From Lachnospiraceae bacterium (GTDB lineage Bacteria; Bacillota; Clostridia; Lachnospirales; Lachnospiraceae), in the NCBI GenBank assembly GCA_015057435.1, contig SVEJ01000002.1:46150-110149 (forward strand): DNA of 64,000 nucleotides, written 5' to 3'. Positions 45,512 to 54,421 of this stretch are shown here, piece after piece (position 1 is the first letter of the stretch; each line of letters opens with the position of its first letter). Position numbers and translations under genes: made by a program. The notes below the pieces were generated by a model. The model was given only the letters and a program-made list of their open reading frames with translations. It made no database searches and was not told where the DNA came from.

Positions 45512-46366
45512 CTATTCTTTTATCATCAACTTCAAAGCCTTATTCAAGTTCTCTAACTGAACATCCAGACTAACATCTACAACACCATGATCCGTTTCAA
45601 TCATACATTGTAAAGAATCCAATTTTGAATCCTCAAATATCTCTATTTCAACAGAAGGATTGCGTGCACCATACACTTCATCTTTCCGTTCAACAAACGT
45701 TGCATAATCCGAGCCAGACACACGAATAACAAAATGCTTACTATTATCCAACCCTTGCATCGCCTGATTCACCATATATAATAAAACATCTTTCTCATTT
45801 TCAACAATCACACCTGTGATAGAGGGAATCAATCCACACAATAAATCAACCATCTTAGATTCTACTTCCCGTATCAGAATCTCCTCTTTTTGTTGATAAG
45901 CTTCTTGCAATTCATGTTCTTTTTGTTGCAAAGCAGCTTCCTTTTTTTCAAAATCACCGGAAAGTGTTTCCCATGCACGATTATATCCTGCCTGATATCC
46001 TTCCTCTTCTGCTTGTGCTTTTATTGTCTCAATCTCATCAAACGCATCTGCACGAAGCTGTTGTACTTCATCATGCGCCTTAGCAATAATAACTTCCGCC
46101 TCTTCTTTTGCCAATGCGACATAGTCTATATCATCATCCAACAGAGGTTCTTGTTCTAATGTCAGTTCTTCAATCCCCGCATCTTCAATCAACGCTTGCG
46201 CAAGCACCTCTTCATCAGTAAGATATTCTTGGCTATATTGCTCATCATTGTTTTTTTCTTCAATATCTGTATCAATTGCTTTGATAATCCTATTCTCATT
46301 GGCATTAATTACCAATTTTTCATCATTTGCAAATGCAACAAATCCAGATTTAATTATATTAGACAA
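45512..46366 (-). CDS. fliH: flagellar assembly protein FliH
   Basis: Regulator of FliI that brings it to the export gate. The 284-residue protein has an acidic N-terminal part, a long Glu/Gln-rich helix with Gly-containing turns (about 95-165) and the C-terminal FliH/HrpE domain (about 170-280) with VRVSGSDYA-like and QCMIETDHGVVDVSLDVQL segments. A TTG start at 46366 gives a typical MSNIIKSGFV beginning and overlaps the end of fliG by eight bases; a GTG at 46378 is an alternative. Confidence 0.9.
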   Translation of the reverse strand: MSNIIKSGFVAFANDEKLVINANENRIIKAIDTDIEEKNNDEQYSQEYLTDEEVLAQALIEDAGIEELTLEQEPLLDDDIDYVALAKEEAEVIIAKAHDEVQQLRADAFDEIETIKAQAEEEGYQAGYNRAWETLSGDFEKKEAALQQKEHELQEAYQQKEEILIREVESKMVDLLCGLIPSITGVIVENEKDVLLYMVNQAMQGLDNSKHFVIRVSGSDYATFVERKDEVYGARNPSVEIEIFEDSKLDSLQCMIETDHGVVDVSLDVQLENLNKALKLMIKE

Positions 46367-47372
46367 TAATCTCGTCACCTCCACCACGAGAAATAACAAT
46401 TTCTCCAGTGTCTTCTAACTTACGAATAATATTAACAATCTTCTGCTGTGCTTCCTCAACATCCTTCAAACGAACAGGGCCCATATATTCCATATCCTCT
46501 CGAATCATAGTTGCAAGACGAGAAGAAAGATTGCTGAAGATACAGTTTTGAACATCTTCGTTTGCATTCTTAAGAGCAATTGCCAATTCATTGTTGTCAA
46601 CCTCTCGAAGAACTGTCTGGATCGCACGATTATCCAGGGTAAGAATATCTTCAAATACAAACATCTTACGTCTGATTTCATCTGCCAATTCAGGTTCTTC
46701 AATCTCAAGTGTTTCCATAATATGTTTTTCTGTACTACGATCAACCGTATTCAAAATCGATACAATTGCATCTACACCACCAACAATTGTGTAATCCTGA
46801 TTGACAAGTGATGACAATTTCTTTTCCAATACTTTTTCCACTTCCTTAATCACATCCGGACTCGTACGATCCATCAAAGCAATACGCTTTGCAACGTCCG
46901 CTTGTTTCTCAGGCGGAAGTGCGCCTACTACAGCTGCAGCCTGTCCCGATGGAAGATACGCAAGAATCAACGCAATCGTCTGTGGGTGTTCATCTTGTAT
47001 AAAGTTCAGTAATTGAGAAGGATCTGCTTTTCGAACAAATTCGAACGGACGCACCTGCAACGAAGCTGTTAATCTACCAATTACATCACGCGCTTTCTCT
47101 TCTCCTAACGCCTTATCAAGCAATTCCTTTGCATAGCCAATACCACCCTCAGCAATATATTGCTGAGCAAGACATACTTCATAGAATTCTTCCAAAACAC
47201 GTTCCTTCAAATCCGGAGGAACACTTCTCGTGTTGGCAATCTCTAATGTAAGTGATTCTATCTCATCCTCTTTTAAATGTTTAAATATACTTGCAGATTT
47301 TTCAGGTCCTAACGAAATCAGCAAAATCGCTGCTTTCTGAATCCCAGCTAAATCATCATCATACACAGCCAT
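46359..47372 (-). CDS. fliG: flagellar motor switch protein FliG
   Basis: C-ring protein that contacts the MS ring and the stator. The 337-residue chain has the N-terminal AILLISLGPEKSASIFKHL, the middle EHPQTIALILAYL with the EHPQ motif, and the C-terminal torque helix MFVFEDILTLDNRAIQTVLR with the conserved charged residues. GGAGG precedes the ATG. Normal length. Confidence 0.97.
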   Translation of the reverse strand: MAVYDDDLAGIQKAAILLISLGPEKSASIFKHLKEDEIESLTLEIANTRSVPPDLKERVLEEFYEVCLAQQYIAEGGIGYAKELLDKALGEEKARDVIGRLTASLQVRPFEFVRKADPSQLLNFIQDEHPQTIALILAYLPSGQAAAVVGALPPEKQADVAKRIALMDRTSPDVIKEVEKVLEKKLSSLVNQDYTIVGGVDAIVSILNTVDRSTEKHIMETLEIEEPELADEIRRKMFVFEDILTLDNRAIQTVLREVDNNELAIALKNANEDVQNCIFSNLSSRLATMIREDMEYMGPVRLKDVEEAQQKIVNIIRKLEDTGEIVISRGGGDEIIV

Positions 47373-47410
47373 TACTTTTCCTCCAAATCTAATCGAATTC
47401 TATCTATTCT

Positions 47411-49027
47411 TTAATCCCATTCATCATTCAACCAGTTACGCAACAACAATGCAACTTCATCCGGATTCTCTTCAACAAAACGTTCAATTTGCTGTCTTGT
47501 TGCAGATTTTTCACTAAACTCAATATCTTCTAATGTCTGATTTTCTTTCGTTGTTGCAAGCAATGCCTCAACAGAAAGCTCAGGTTCAAGTTCTGTCACT
47601 TCGACAGGTTTCATTCCCTTGAATACTACAAAGCATAACAATGCAACAATCAAAATAGCCAGAATGAATTGTAAATAATTCGTAACTGTATCAACTGCTG
47701 TTGCTTCATAAGGATAAAACAACGGAACTTCATACGCCTGAATTTGAATATTTTCAACATTGATACCTGTTGCTTTTTCTACAAGTGCATATGTTTCATC
47801 ATCAACTTCTATCGCTTTTCTTTCAGCATTTTCTTCCTGGAATGCTTCAAAATTGGTTCCTTTTAGCAATCCTGCTTTTTTCATCTTTGCTTCATCATAT
47901 ATAACATACTTGCTAAGAACCACCGCAATTGAAGAATTCGCTGTATTCACCTTACCTACTGCTTCTACAGTAATTGTCTTTTTAACACTTTCACTATAAA
48001 GCTGCTTCACAACATTTGCATTGCTGTTTGCCAAATAACTATCAACCAATTCATAATCATTGATTTCATCATCATTAGAATCTGTTCCCGGAATACCTGC
48101 ATCACCGTCAACATTCTCTGCACTATATGTATAAGTCTCTAACAACGGACCTGTATCTTCCTCTTCATCTTCCGTATAATGTAACTCATCCTCAATTTTG
48201 GTCTGATCAAGATTAATATCTAAATTCGCTTTGACCTCTGCATCATTGTAGACACCGGAATTGACAAAAAGACTTCGAACCTGATCCTGAATATTATCTG
48301 TTACCTGATTACGAATCTTAACAGTCTGAGAAGCAGAGCCAATTACTGAGGTCTCTTCGCTGTCACCACCAAATAACAATGCACCAGCTTGATTCACAAT
48401 ACGAATAGAATCTGTTGTCTTGTTACCTAACGCAGTTGCAATGTAATTCGCAATTCCTTCTACACTTGCCGCATCAAAACTTTCCGTCGTAACTAACAAA
48501 ATACTAGCTGAAGATTCTTTTTCTTCCGACAATAAAGAATTTGTAGAATCAGGGATTGTAATCTGTACAGACGCCTGTTTAACACCTTCAATATTTTCAA
48601 TAATCTCAGCGTATTTGCTTTGCATAACAAGCTTTTCTTTTAATTTTCTTTCACTGTCTGTTGTCGACATGCTATTATTAAACAACAAATCCCAAGAATC
48701 ATCATAATTGGTTGCAATATTATTCTCACCCAATGCCAAACGTGCTTTTGATTCACTTTCTTCCGGAACAGATAACGTCTTACCATCCGTAGAAAATTCA
48801 TAATTGATTGCCTCTTCCGTTAATATTTCTTCTGCCGCTGCTGCATCTTTTGTGTTATCAAAAGTAACAATTTCAACATAAGTTGTTCGATTAAGCAACA
48901 CAATAAGCGCCACCAGTGTAAAAATCACTGCTGCCGCTATACAAATAATCATCGTCTTTTGCTTACTGGTAAAACGATTCCAAAATTCAACTATCTTCGT
49001 TCGAATTGTCTTAAGTCTTTCTAACAT
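47411..49027 (-). CDS. fliF: flagellar MS-ring protein FliF
   Basis: Builds the MS ring in the membrane. The 538-residue protein has membrane segments near residues 25-45 and 440-460. The secretin-like ring-building domains lie between (TTYVEIVTFDNTKDAAAAEE, VKQASVQITIPDSTNSLLSE), with an acidic, variable periplasmic loop around 290-330. The cytoplasmic C-terminus binds FliG (RQQIERFVEENPDEVALLLR, NWLNDEWD). Confidence 0.96.
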   Translation of the reverse strand: MLERLKTIRTKIVEFWNRFTSKQKTMIICIAAAVIFTLVALIVLLNRTTYVEIVTFDNTKDAAAAEEILTEEAINYEFSTDGKTLSVPEESESKARLALGENNIATNYDDSWDLLFNNSMSTTDSERKLKEKLVMQSKYAEIIENIEGVKQASVQITIPDSTNSLLSEEKESSASILLVTTESFDAASVEGIANYIATALGNKTTDSIRIVNQAGALLFGGDSEETSVIGSASQTVKIRNQVTDNIQDQVRSLFVNSGVYNDAEVKANLDINLDQTKIEDELHYTEDEEEDTGPLLETYTYSAENVDGDAGIPGTDSNDDEINDYELVDSYLANSNANVVKQLYSESVKKTITVEAVGKVNTANSSIAVVLSKYVIYDEAKMKKAGLLKGTNFEAFQEENAERKAIEVDDETYALVEKATGINVENIQIQAYEVPLFYPYEATAVDTVTNYLQFILAILIVALLCFVVFKGMKPVEVTELEPELSVEALLATTKENQTLEDIEFSEKSATRQQIERFVEENPDEVALLLRNWLNDEWD

Positions 49028-49062
49028 AATAATCCCTACCGTAGAAATAAAATTATCTTACA

Positions 49063-49377
49063 TTATATCTGCATGCTCATAAGTTCTTTGTATGCTTCTA
49101 ATACCTTGTTCGTTACTTTTACCGTATATTGTAACGATATATTCGCTTTTTGCTGTGCTATCGCCAAATCATGTGTACTAGTTGCGTATCCCAACGCAAA
49201 ATCAATCTCAGCCTGTTCTGCCTGATTCTGCAATGTATCCGTCTCTTTGTACATTTCGATAGCTGAATTAAATAAATTATCAAAAGCTGCCGTATTATCC
49301 GTTGTGACTTCTTGTGTCCCACCCAAATCCAAAATCGGATTATAGGCATCTAAATTGTTAATTACATTAATCGCCAT
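49063..49377 (-). CDS. fliE: flagellar hook-basal body protein FliE
   Basis: Joins MS ring and rod. A 104-residue helical protein with the C-terminal family block FALGYATSTHDLAIAQQKAN and ISLQYTVKVTNKVLEAYKEL. The ATG at 49377 follows AAAGGGTGA. It lies between flgC and fliF. Confidence 0.93.
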   Translation of the reverse strand: MAINVINNLDAYNPILDLGGTQEVTTDNTAAFDNLFNSAIEMYKETDTLQNQAEQAEIDFALGYATSTHDLAIAQQKANISLQYTVKVTNKVLEAYKELMSMQI

Positions 49378-49406
49378 AACGATCACCCTTTCAAAACACC
49401 ATCATC

Positions 49407-49850
49407 TTACTGAAATAATTCCAATCCCTTCATCGCCATTGATTTCGCAGCATTAAATGCTGTTGCATTGGCCTCATATGAACGACTGGCATCAATTAAG
49501 TTCGTCATCTCAGTTACCGTATTCACATTCGGTAACTGCACATATCCATTCTCATCTGCATCCGGGTGAGATGGGTCATACGCCATAGCACCTTCCCTTG
49601 TATCTTCAACAATTGCCGATATCTTAACACCTTTTGCTTTATATGTTTCTAAATGGTTGCTTAACACTCTGTCAAATGGTGCATTAGAGTTTTCCTGAAA
49701 TACAACCGTTTGTCTTCTGTATACATCACCATTCTCATCTCTAGTCGTATTAACATTTGCAATATTCTGCGAAATAATATCCATTCTTGTGCGCTGTGCT
49801 GTCATTCCTGAAGCTGATACATTCATTGCATTAAAAATACCACTACTCAT
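49407..49850 (-). CDS. flgC: flagellar rod protein FlgC
   Basis: Proximal rod subunit. The 147-residue chain has the N-terminal rod motif FNAMNVSASGMTAQRTRMDI with SQNIANVNTTRDENG and a C-terminal helix with NLIDASRSYEANATAFNAAK. AGGAGG lies nine bases before the ATG at 49850; an ATG two codons earlier is too close to it. Confidence 0.95.
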   Translation of the reverse strand: MSSGIFNAMNVSASGMTAQRTRMDIISQNIANVNTTRDENGDVYRRQTVVFQENSNAPFDRVLSNHLETYKAKGVKISAIVEDTREGAMAYDPSHPDADENGYVQLPNVNTVTEMTNLIDASRSYEANATAFNAAKSMAMKGLELFQ

Positions 49851-49863
49851 ACGCATCTACCTC

Positions 49864-50259
49864 CTAATTACCTGACAAAACAGTCTTATATCTGGCAAAT
49901 TCCTGACCAATCTGTTCAACAAGTGCATTATATCGAATCTGATTCTCTGCCATATATACATTCTCTGTATCCACATCCACGTTATTCCCGTCCAAACGAT
50001 ACGATAATGATGAATTATCCGTATAGGTAATTCCGCCAAAATCTGATAAATGTGTATTCACATCTGCAATTCTCTCATCTAAGATTTCTCCGCCAATCAA
50101 AGCTTGCTCTAAGTAATTTTCAAAGGAGACATCTTTTCTTTTGTAATTCGGCGTATCAACATTTGCCAAATTGTTTGCAATGATCTCACCACGCAAATTA
50201 GCCGCATCTGCAGCCTTATCCAATACATTAATATAATTATAAATATTGGTATTAATCAT
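49864..50259 (-). CDS. flgB: flagellar rod protein FlgB
   Basis: Proximal rod subunit and first gene of the fla/che cluster. The 131-residue protein has NLRGEIIANNLANVDTPNYK near the N-terminus and a C-terminal helix with RYNALVEQIGQEFARYK. GGAGGAGGGAG precedes the ATG. No clear SigA-type promoter is seen in the 99 bases after codY. Confidence 0.95.
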   Translation of the reverse strand: MINTNIYNYINVLDKAADAANLRGEIIANNLANVDTPNYKRKDVSFENYLEQALIGGEILDERIADVNTHLSDFGGITYTDNSSLSYRLDGNNVDVDTENVYMAENQIRYNALVEQIGQEFARYKTVLSGN

Positions 50260-50302
50260 ATTACTCCCTCCTCCAACTACAAGCTATTCCTCAAAATAAC
50301 AA

Positions 50303-50343
50303 TAGCAAAGGACTCATGAGTGAACCCACAAATCCTTTTGCTA
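50303..50343 (-). terminator. terminator-like hairpin between codY and flgB
   Basis: TAGCAAAGGA pairs with its complement with one bulged base, and a small inner stem may form. The minus strand continues TTGTTATTTT, an imperfect T-run. It lies about 15 bases after the codY stop; read-through into flgB is plausible. Confidence 0.5.
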
Positions 50344-50358
50344 CATCAAATCCATTCA

Positions 50359-51129
50359 TTAATTATGTACTTTTTGTAGTTCTTCAAAAATGAACTCATT
50401 CACAACTTTGATATATGTTCCCTTCATTCCTGAAGACTTCGTTGTTATAACACCTGCACTTTCAAATTTGCGAAGTGCATTTACTATTACGGAACGCGTA
50501 ATTCCGACTCTGTCGGCAATCTTGGATGCAACCAAAATTCCTTCCATTCCATCTAATTCATTAAAAACGTGTACAATAGCTTCTTCCTCCGAATTAGATA
50601 ATGTACTGATAGCAGAACGTACAATTGCAAGCTTTCTATCTTCTTCAGCATTCTCTTCATTCACGCTACGCATCATATCCAATCCGACAACCACCGTCCC
50701 GTACTCGCTTAATATAATATCGTCAATCGAATATGGAGTATCTTCTCTATACATAAAAACTGTGCCAAGGCGCTCACCTGCTATCTCTATCGGAGAAATG
50801 ATTGCCTGATAACGTTCATGATTTTCAAATTCAAATCCAAGCGTTGCCAAATTAACATTCTCTTTTGTAGATAACACACCCAAAAAGCGCTCATTTAACA
50901 GATTGTCAATAAATCCACCCACATTCGGTGCAATCATCTGCGTTATCACGCCAATATCAGAACGGTTACGGATACCTAAAACCTTTCCCTTCTTGCTAAT
51001 AACAAGAATATCTGATTCTAAGATTTCACTTAGCACCTTGCAAATATCATTAAAAACAACCTTATGAGATCTGTTATTATGTAAAAGCTGATTAATTTTT
51101 CTTGTTTTATCTAATAACTGTACACTCAT
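50359..51129 (-). CDS. codY: global transcription regulator CodY
   Basis: GTP- and branched-chain-amino-acid-sensing repressor of low-GC Gram-positives. The 256-residue protein has an N-terminal GAF domain with SVQLLDKTRKINQLLHN and a C-terminal winged helix (about 195-255) with ASKIADRVGITRSVIVNALR and KFESAGVITTKSSGMKGTYI, nearly invariant in CodY. It has its own promoter and GGAGG six bases before the ATG at 51129. It lies just before flgB, as in Bacillus subtilis, where CodY represses the fla/che operon. Confidence 0.97.
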   Translation of the reverse strand: MSVQLLDKTRKINQLLHNNRSHKVVFNDICKVLSEILESDILVISKKGKVLGIRNRSDIGVITQMIAPNVGGFIDNLLNERFLGVLSTKENVNLATLGFEFENHERYQAIISPIEIAGERLGTVFMYREDTPYSIDDIILSEYGTVVVGLDMMRSVNEENAEEDRKLAIVRSAISTLSNSEEEAIVHVFNELDGMEGILVASKIADRVGITRSVIVNALRKFESAGVITTKSSGMKGTYIKVVNEFIFEELQKVHN

Positions 51130-51151
51130 AAGCACCCTCCAATCAATTATA

Positions 51152-51180
51152 ATTTTAGCACAATTTCAAAACAATAACAA
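51152..51180 (-). promoter_or_regulatory. promoter of codY
   Basis: TTGTTA (51175-51180), a 17-base spacer and extended -10 TGCTAAAAT (hexamer 51152-51157) on the minus strand lie 23 bases before the codY ATG, in the gap after topA. Confidence 0.65.
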
Positions 51181-51217
51181 CAATTAAATCAATACAGAGG
51201 ATCGTTTTTAACATTTA

Positions 51218-53290
51218 TTATACATTTTTCGGTTTTGTACAAACAAATCCACATGTTTCATTACTACAAACCAATTTGTTACCCTTTTCTAACATAACAC
51301 TATTACACTTTTCACATCTTATATCAGACGGTCTTTGCCATGTCATAAAATCACATTCCGGATTATCAATACAACCAAAGTATTTTCTACCCTTCTTTGT
51401 CTTTTTTAACACAACATCCTTTCCGCAATTCGGACATGCAACACCAATCTTTTCGTAATGTGGTTTTGTAAACCTACATTCAGGAAATCCGGGGCATGCA
51501 AGAAACTTGCCGTGCGGTCCATATTTGACAACCAAATTTCTACCACACTCATCACACAATTCATCAGTAACTTCATCTTCAATCTTAATGTGTTCAATTT
51601 CGGCATTTGCAGCTTGTACAGCTTCATCCAAATCCGGATAAAAATTAGAAATTACCGTCTTCCAATTCACCGTTCCTTCTTCAATGTGATCCAAAAGCAT
51701 TTCCAAATTAGCAGTAAATTCCGTATCTACAATAACAGGAAAACCTTTCATCATAATCTGATTAACAGCCTCACCCAATTCTGTTACATAGATATTACGG
51801 TTCTCTTTCACAACATATCGACGCGCCAGAATTGTTGATATTGTAGGAGCGTACGTACTAGGTCTTCCAATTCCTAGTTCTTCCAACTTTTTAACAAGCG
51901 AACCTTCCGTAAAATGTGCCGGTGGTTGTGTAAAATGTTGTTTGTCTGTTAATCCATCTAATATAATCTTAGAATTCTCATCAATCTGATCAAAGAGATT
52001 ACGTTGTTCATCATTTTCGTCTTCAATCGAATAAACAGCCATAAATCCTTCAAACAATAGTTTCGTCGAAGTGGCAGTAAATTCATATCCATTTGCAATT
52101 AATTTAACTGTTGTACTCTCATATTGAGCAGCCTCCATTTGACTGGCCAAAAAACGATTATAAATCAACTGATACAATCTATATTGATCTCTTGATAACT
52201 GGTCTTTTAACATCACAGGTGTTAATGTCACATCCGTCGGACGAATCGCCTCATGTGCATCCTGAATCTTCTTAGCCGATGTTCTTTCCTTTTCGGAAGA
52301 CAATGCATAATCTTTTCCATACTTTTCTTCAATAAAAGAAAGTGCTGCTACCTTTGCTTCATCAGAAATACGAATAGAATCCGTTCGCAAATAAGAAATC
52401 AAACCAATTGTCCCATGCCCTTTGATATCAACACCTTCATATAGTTGTTGTGCAATACGCATTGTCTTACCTGTTGCAAAGTTTAATTTCTTTGCAGCTT
52501 CTTGCTGTAATGTTGATGTTGTAAAAGGTAATGGCGACTTCTTTACTCTGGTTGTATTCTTTACTTCTTTTACAGAAAATGTTGCATTCTTCAAGTCATT
52601 TAACACTTGTTCCATCTGCTCAGCAGAAGAAATCTCAGCTTTACCTTCCGGTGTCCTTTGTAACTTTGCAACAAACGGCTTTTTGTATCCTTCCTTTTTA
52701 ACAGATGCTTCTAATGTCCAATATTCTTCAGGAATAAAATTATTAATCTCTTCTTCTCTGTCACAGATTAATCGCAATGCAACTGATTGCACACGTCCCG
52801 CACTCAAACCTCTTTTTACTTTAACCCATAACACAGGACTAATCTGATAACCAACCAATCGATCCAATACGCGTCGTGCCTGCTGTGCATCTACAAGATT
52901 CAAATCAATATCTCTTGCTTGTTTCAACGAATTCTTCACAGCATTTTTGGTTATTTCATTAAATGTAATACGCTTAAATTTCTTCGGCTCAAGCTTTAAC
53001 GCAATTGATAAATGCCATGAAATAGCTTCACCCTCACGATCCGGGTCAGTTGCAAGATATACTTTATCAGCCTTTTTTACAGCCTTTCTTAAAGTTGATA
53101 GCAAATCACCTTTTCCGCGAATTGTAATATACTTCGGTTCAAAATCATCTTCAACATCAATTCCCATTGTCGACTTTGGCAAATCTCTAACGTGCCCATT
53201 GGACGCAATTACTTCATAATTGCTTCCCAGAAATTTTTTAATTGTCTTCGCTTTTGCAGGCGACTCAACGATTACAAGGTTCTTTGCCAT
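51218..53290 (-). CDS. topA: DNA topoisomerase I
   Basis: Type IA topoisomerase that relaxes negative supercoils. The 690-residue protein has the Toprim domain (VESPAKAKTIKKFLGSNY, DPDREGEAISWHL), the active-site Tyr in ISYLRTDSIRIS, and three C-terminal zinc ribbons each with two CxxC-type pairs (CDEC, CPNC, CEKC at about residues 570, 615 and 660). Downstream of comM and dprA in one operon, an order shared with many Firmicutes (dprA-topA-codY). Confidence 0.97.
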   Translation of the reverse strand: MAKNLVIVESPAKAKTIKKFLGSNYEVIASNGHVRDLPKSTMGIDVEDDFEPKYITIRGKGDLLSTLRKAVKKADKVYLATDPDREGEAISWHLSIALKLEPKKFKRITFNEITKNAVKNSLKQARDIDLNLVDAQQARRVLDRLVGYQISPVLWVKVKRGLSAGRVQSVALRLICDREEEINNFIPEEYWTLEASVKKEGYKKPFVAKLQRTPEGKAEISSAEQMEQVLNDLKNATFSVKEVKNTTRVKKSPLPFTTSTLQQEAAKKLNFATGKTMRIAQQLYEGVDIKGHGTIGLISYLRTDSIRISDEAKVAALSFIEEKYGKDYALSSEKERTSAKKIQDAHEAIRPTDVTLTPVMLKDQLSRDQYRLYQLIYNRFLASQMEAAQYESTTVKLIANGYEFTATSTKLLFEGFMAVYSIEDENDEQRNLFDQIDENSKIILDGLTDKQHFTQPPAHFTEGSLVKKLEELGIGRPSTYAPTISTILARRYVVKENRNIYVTELGEAVNQIMMKGFPVIVDTEFTANLEMLLDHIEEGTVNWKTVISNFYPDLDEAVQAANAEIEHIKIEDEVTDELCDECGRNLVVKYGPHGKFLACPGFPECRFTKPHYEKIGVACPNCGKDVVLKKTKKGRKYFGCIDNPECDFMTWQRPSDIRCEKCNSVMLEKGNKLVCSNETCGFVCTKPKNV

Positions 53291-53311
53291 AATAAGGCTC
53301 CTCCCGATATA

Positions 53312-54421
53312 TTATAGTTTTAATGCATAATAATTTCTTGTAGTTTCAACTGCTCCTCCAATCACAGCCAATCGATTAAGGGCCATACATACTTCTTGGG
53401 GGGCAATTTGTGCTTTTGCAATAATTTCATCTAAATATTGTGGTTCAACACGCAAACAACTATACACTATTTTCTCATTCGGTGCAAGCAAGTTTTTATG
53501 AACAAAAGAATCTGAATCTATAAAATCTGCAATTTTCATCTGATTTGCATTCTGAACACGCAAAATTTCCAAGATATCATTCACTTCGGTAACAACATGT
53601 GCCCCCATTCTAATCAATTCATTGCAACCTCTGCTTTTTACATCAATCAGTCTACCCGGTAAAGCAAATATTTCTTTCCCTTGTTCTAATCCTTGATCCA
53701 CGGTAATAAAGGTTCCGCTTTTTTCCATTGCTTCAACAACCAAAATACCATCTGCCAAAGCACTAATCAATCGATTACGATGCGGAAACAAACCGGGATT
53801 TGGCTTTACTCCTAATCCATATTCTGATAGAATTCCACCTTTTTCTTGCATGTCCATAAAAATGCGATAATTCTCATCCGGATAAATCCCATCAATCCCA
53901 CACCCTAGCACACCTATCGTATATGCGTTGGCCTCTAGGGCACCTACATGGGCCATTCCGTCAATTCCTCTCGCTAATCCACTAATAATCTGAACAGAAG
54001 CTTTCCCTAATTCTCTTCCAAAAAATCTTGCCATTTCACTGCCATAACGTGTACAATCACGCGCTCCTATAATTGCTACTCTCGGTACAGTAAATGACGG
54101 CATATTTCCTTTTAGATAAAAACCAATCGGTGAATCAGAAATCTCTTTAAAACAATCCGGATACTCTGTTGAATGCATATGAACGAAACGTATATTCTTT
54201 TTCTCTAATTGATCAAATCCATTTAATATCTGTTCTTCATTTCTTGATGCAAGAAAACGTTCCAAATTCGATTGTCCTCTAAAATATGCAGACAGTTTTT
54301 CCTCGTTTAATCCAAAAATCATCTGCGGATTTTCATATACTTTTAATAATTTGTGTTTTGTATTTCTAGTTATTCCGGGAGCTTCATGAAACCAAAACCA
54401 TAATGCATCACAATCCATCAT
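53312..54421 (-). CDS. dprA: DNA processing protein DprA (Smf)
   Basis: Binds incoming single-stranded DNA and loads RecA in natural transformation. The 369-residue chain has a N-terminal SAM-like region, the Rossmann-fold core with AIIGARDCTRYGSEMAR, ISGLARGIDGMAHVGALE and GVLGCGIDGIYPDENY, and a C-terminal winged-helix domain (about 305-369). Its ATG overlaps the comM stop (ATGA), suggesting coupled translation. Confidence 0.95.
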   Translation of the reverse strand: MMDCDALWFWFHEAPGITRNTKHKLLKVYENPQMIFGLNEEKLSAYFRGQSNLERFLASRNEEQILNGFDQLEKKNIRFVHMHSTEYPDCFKEISDSPIGFYLKGNMPSFTVPRVAIIGARDCTRYGSEMARFFGRELGKASVQIISGLARGIDGMAHVGALEANAYTIGVLGCGIDGIYPDENYRIFMDMQEKGGILSEYGLGVKPNPGLFPHRNRLISALADGILVVEAMEKSGTFITVDQGLEQGKEIFALPGRLIDVKSRGCNELIRMGAHVVTEVNDILEILRVQNANQMKIADFIDSDSFVHKNLLAPNEKIVYSCLRVEPQYLDEIIAKAQIAPQEVCMALNRLAVIGGAVETTRNYYALKL

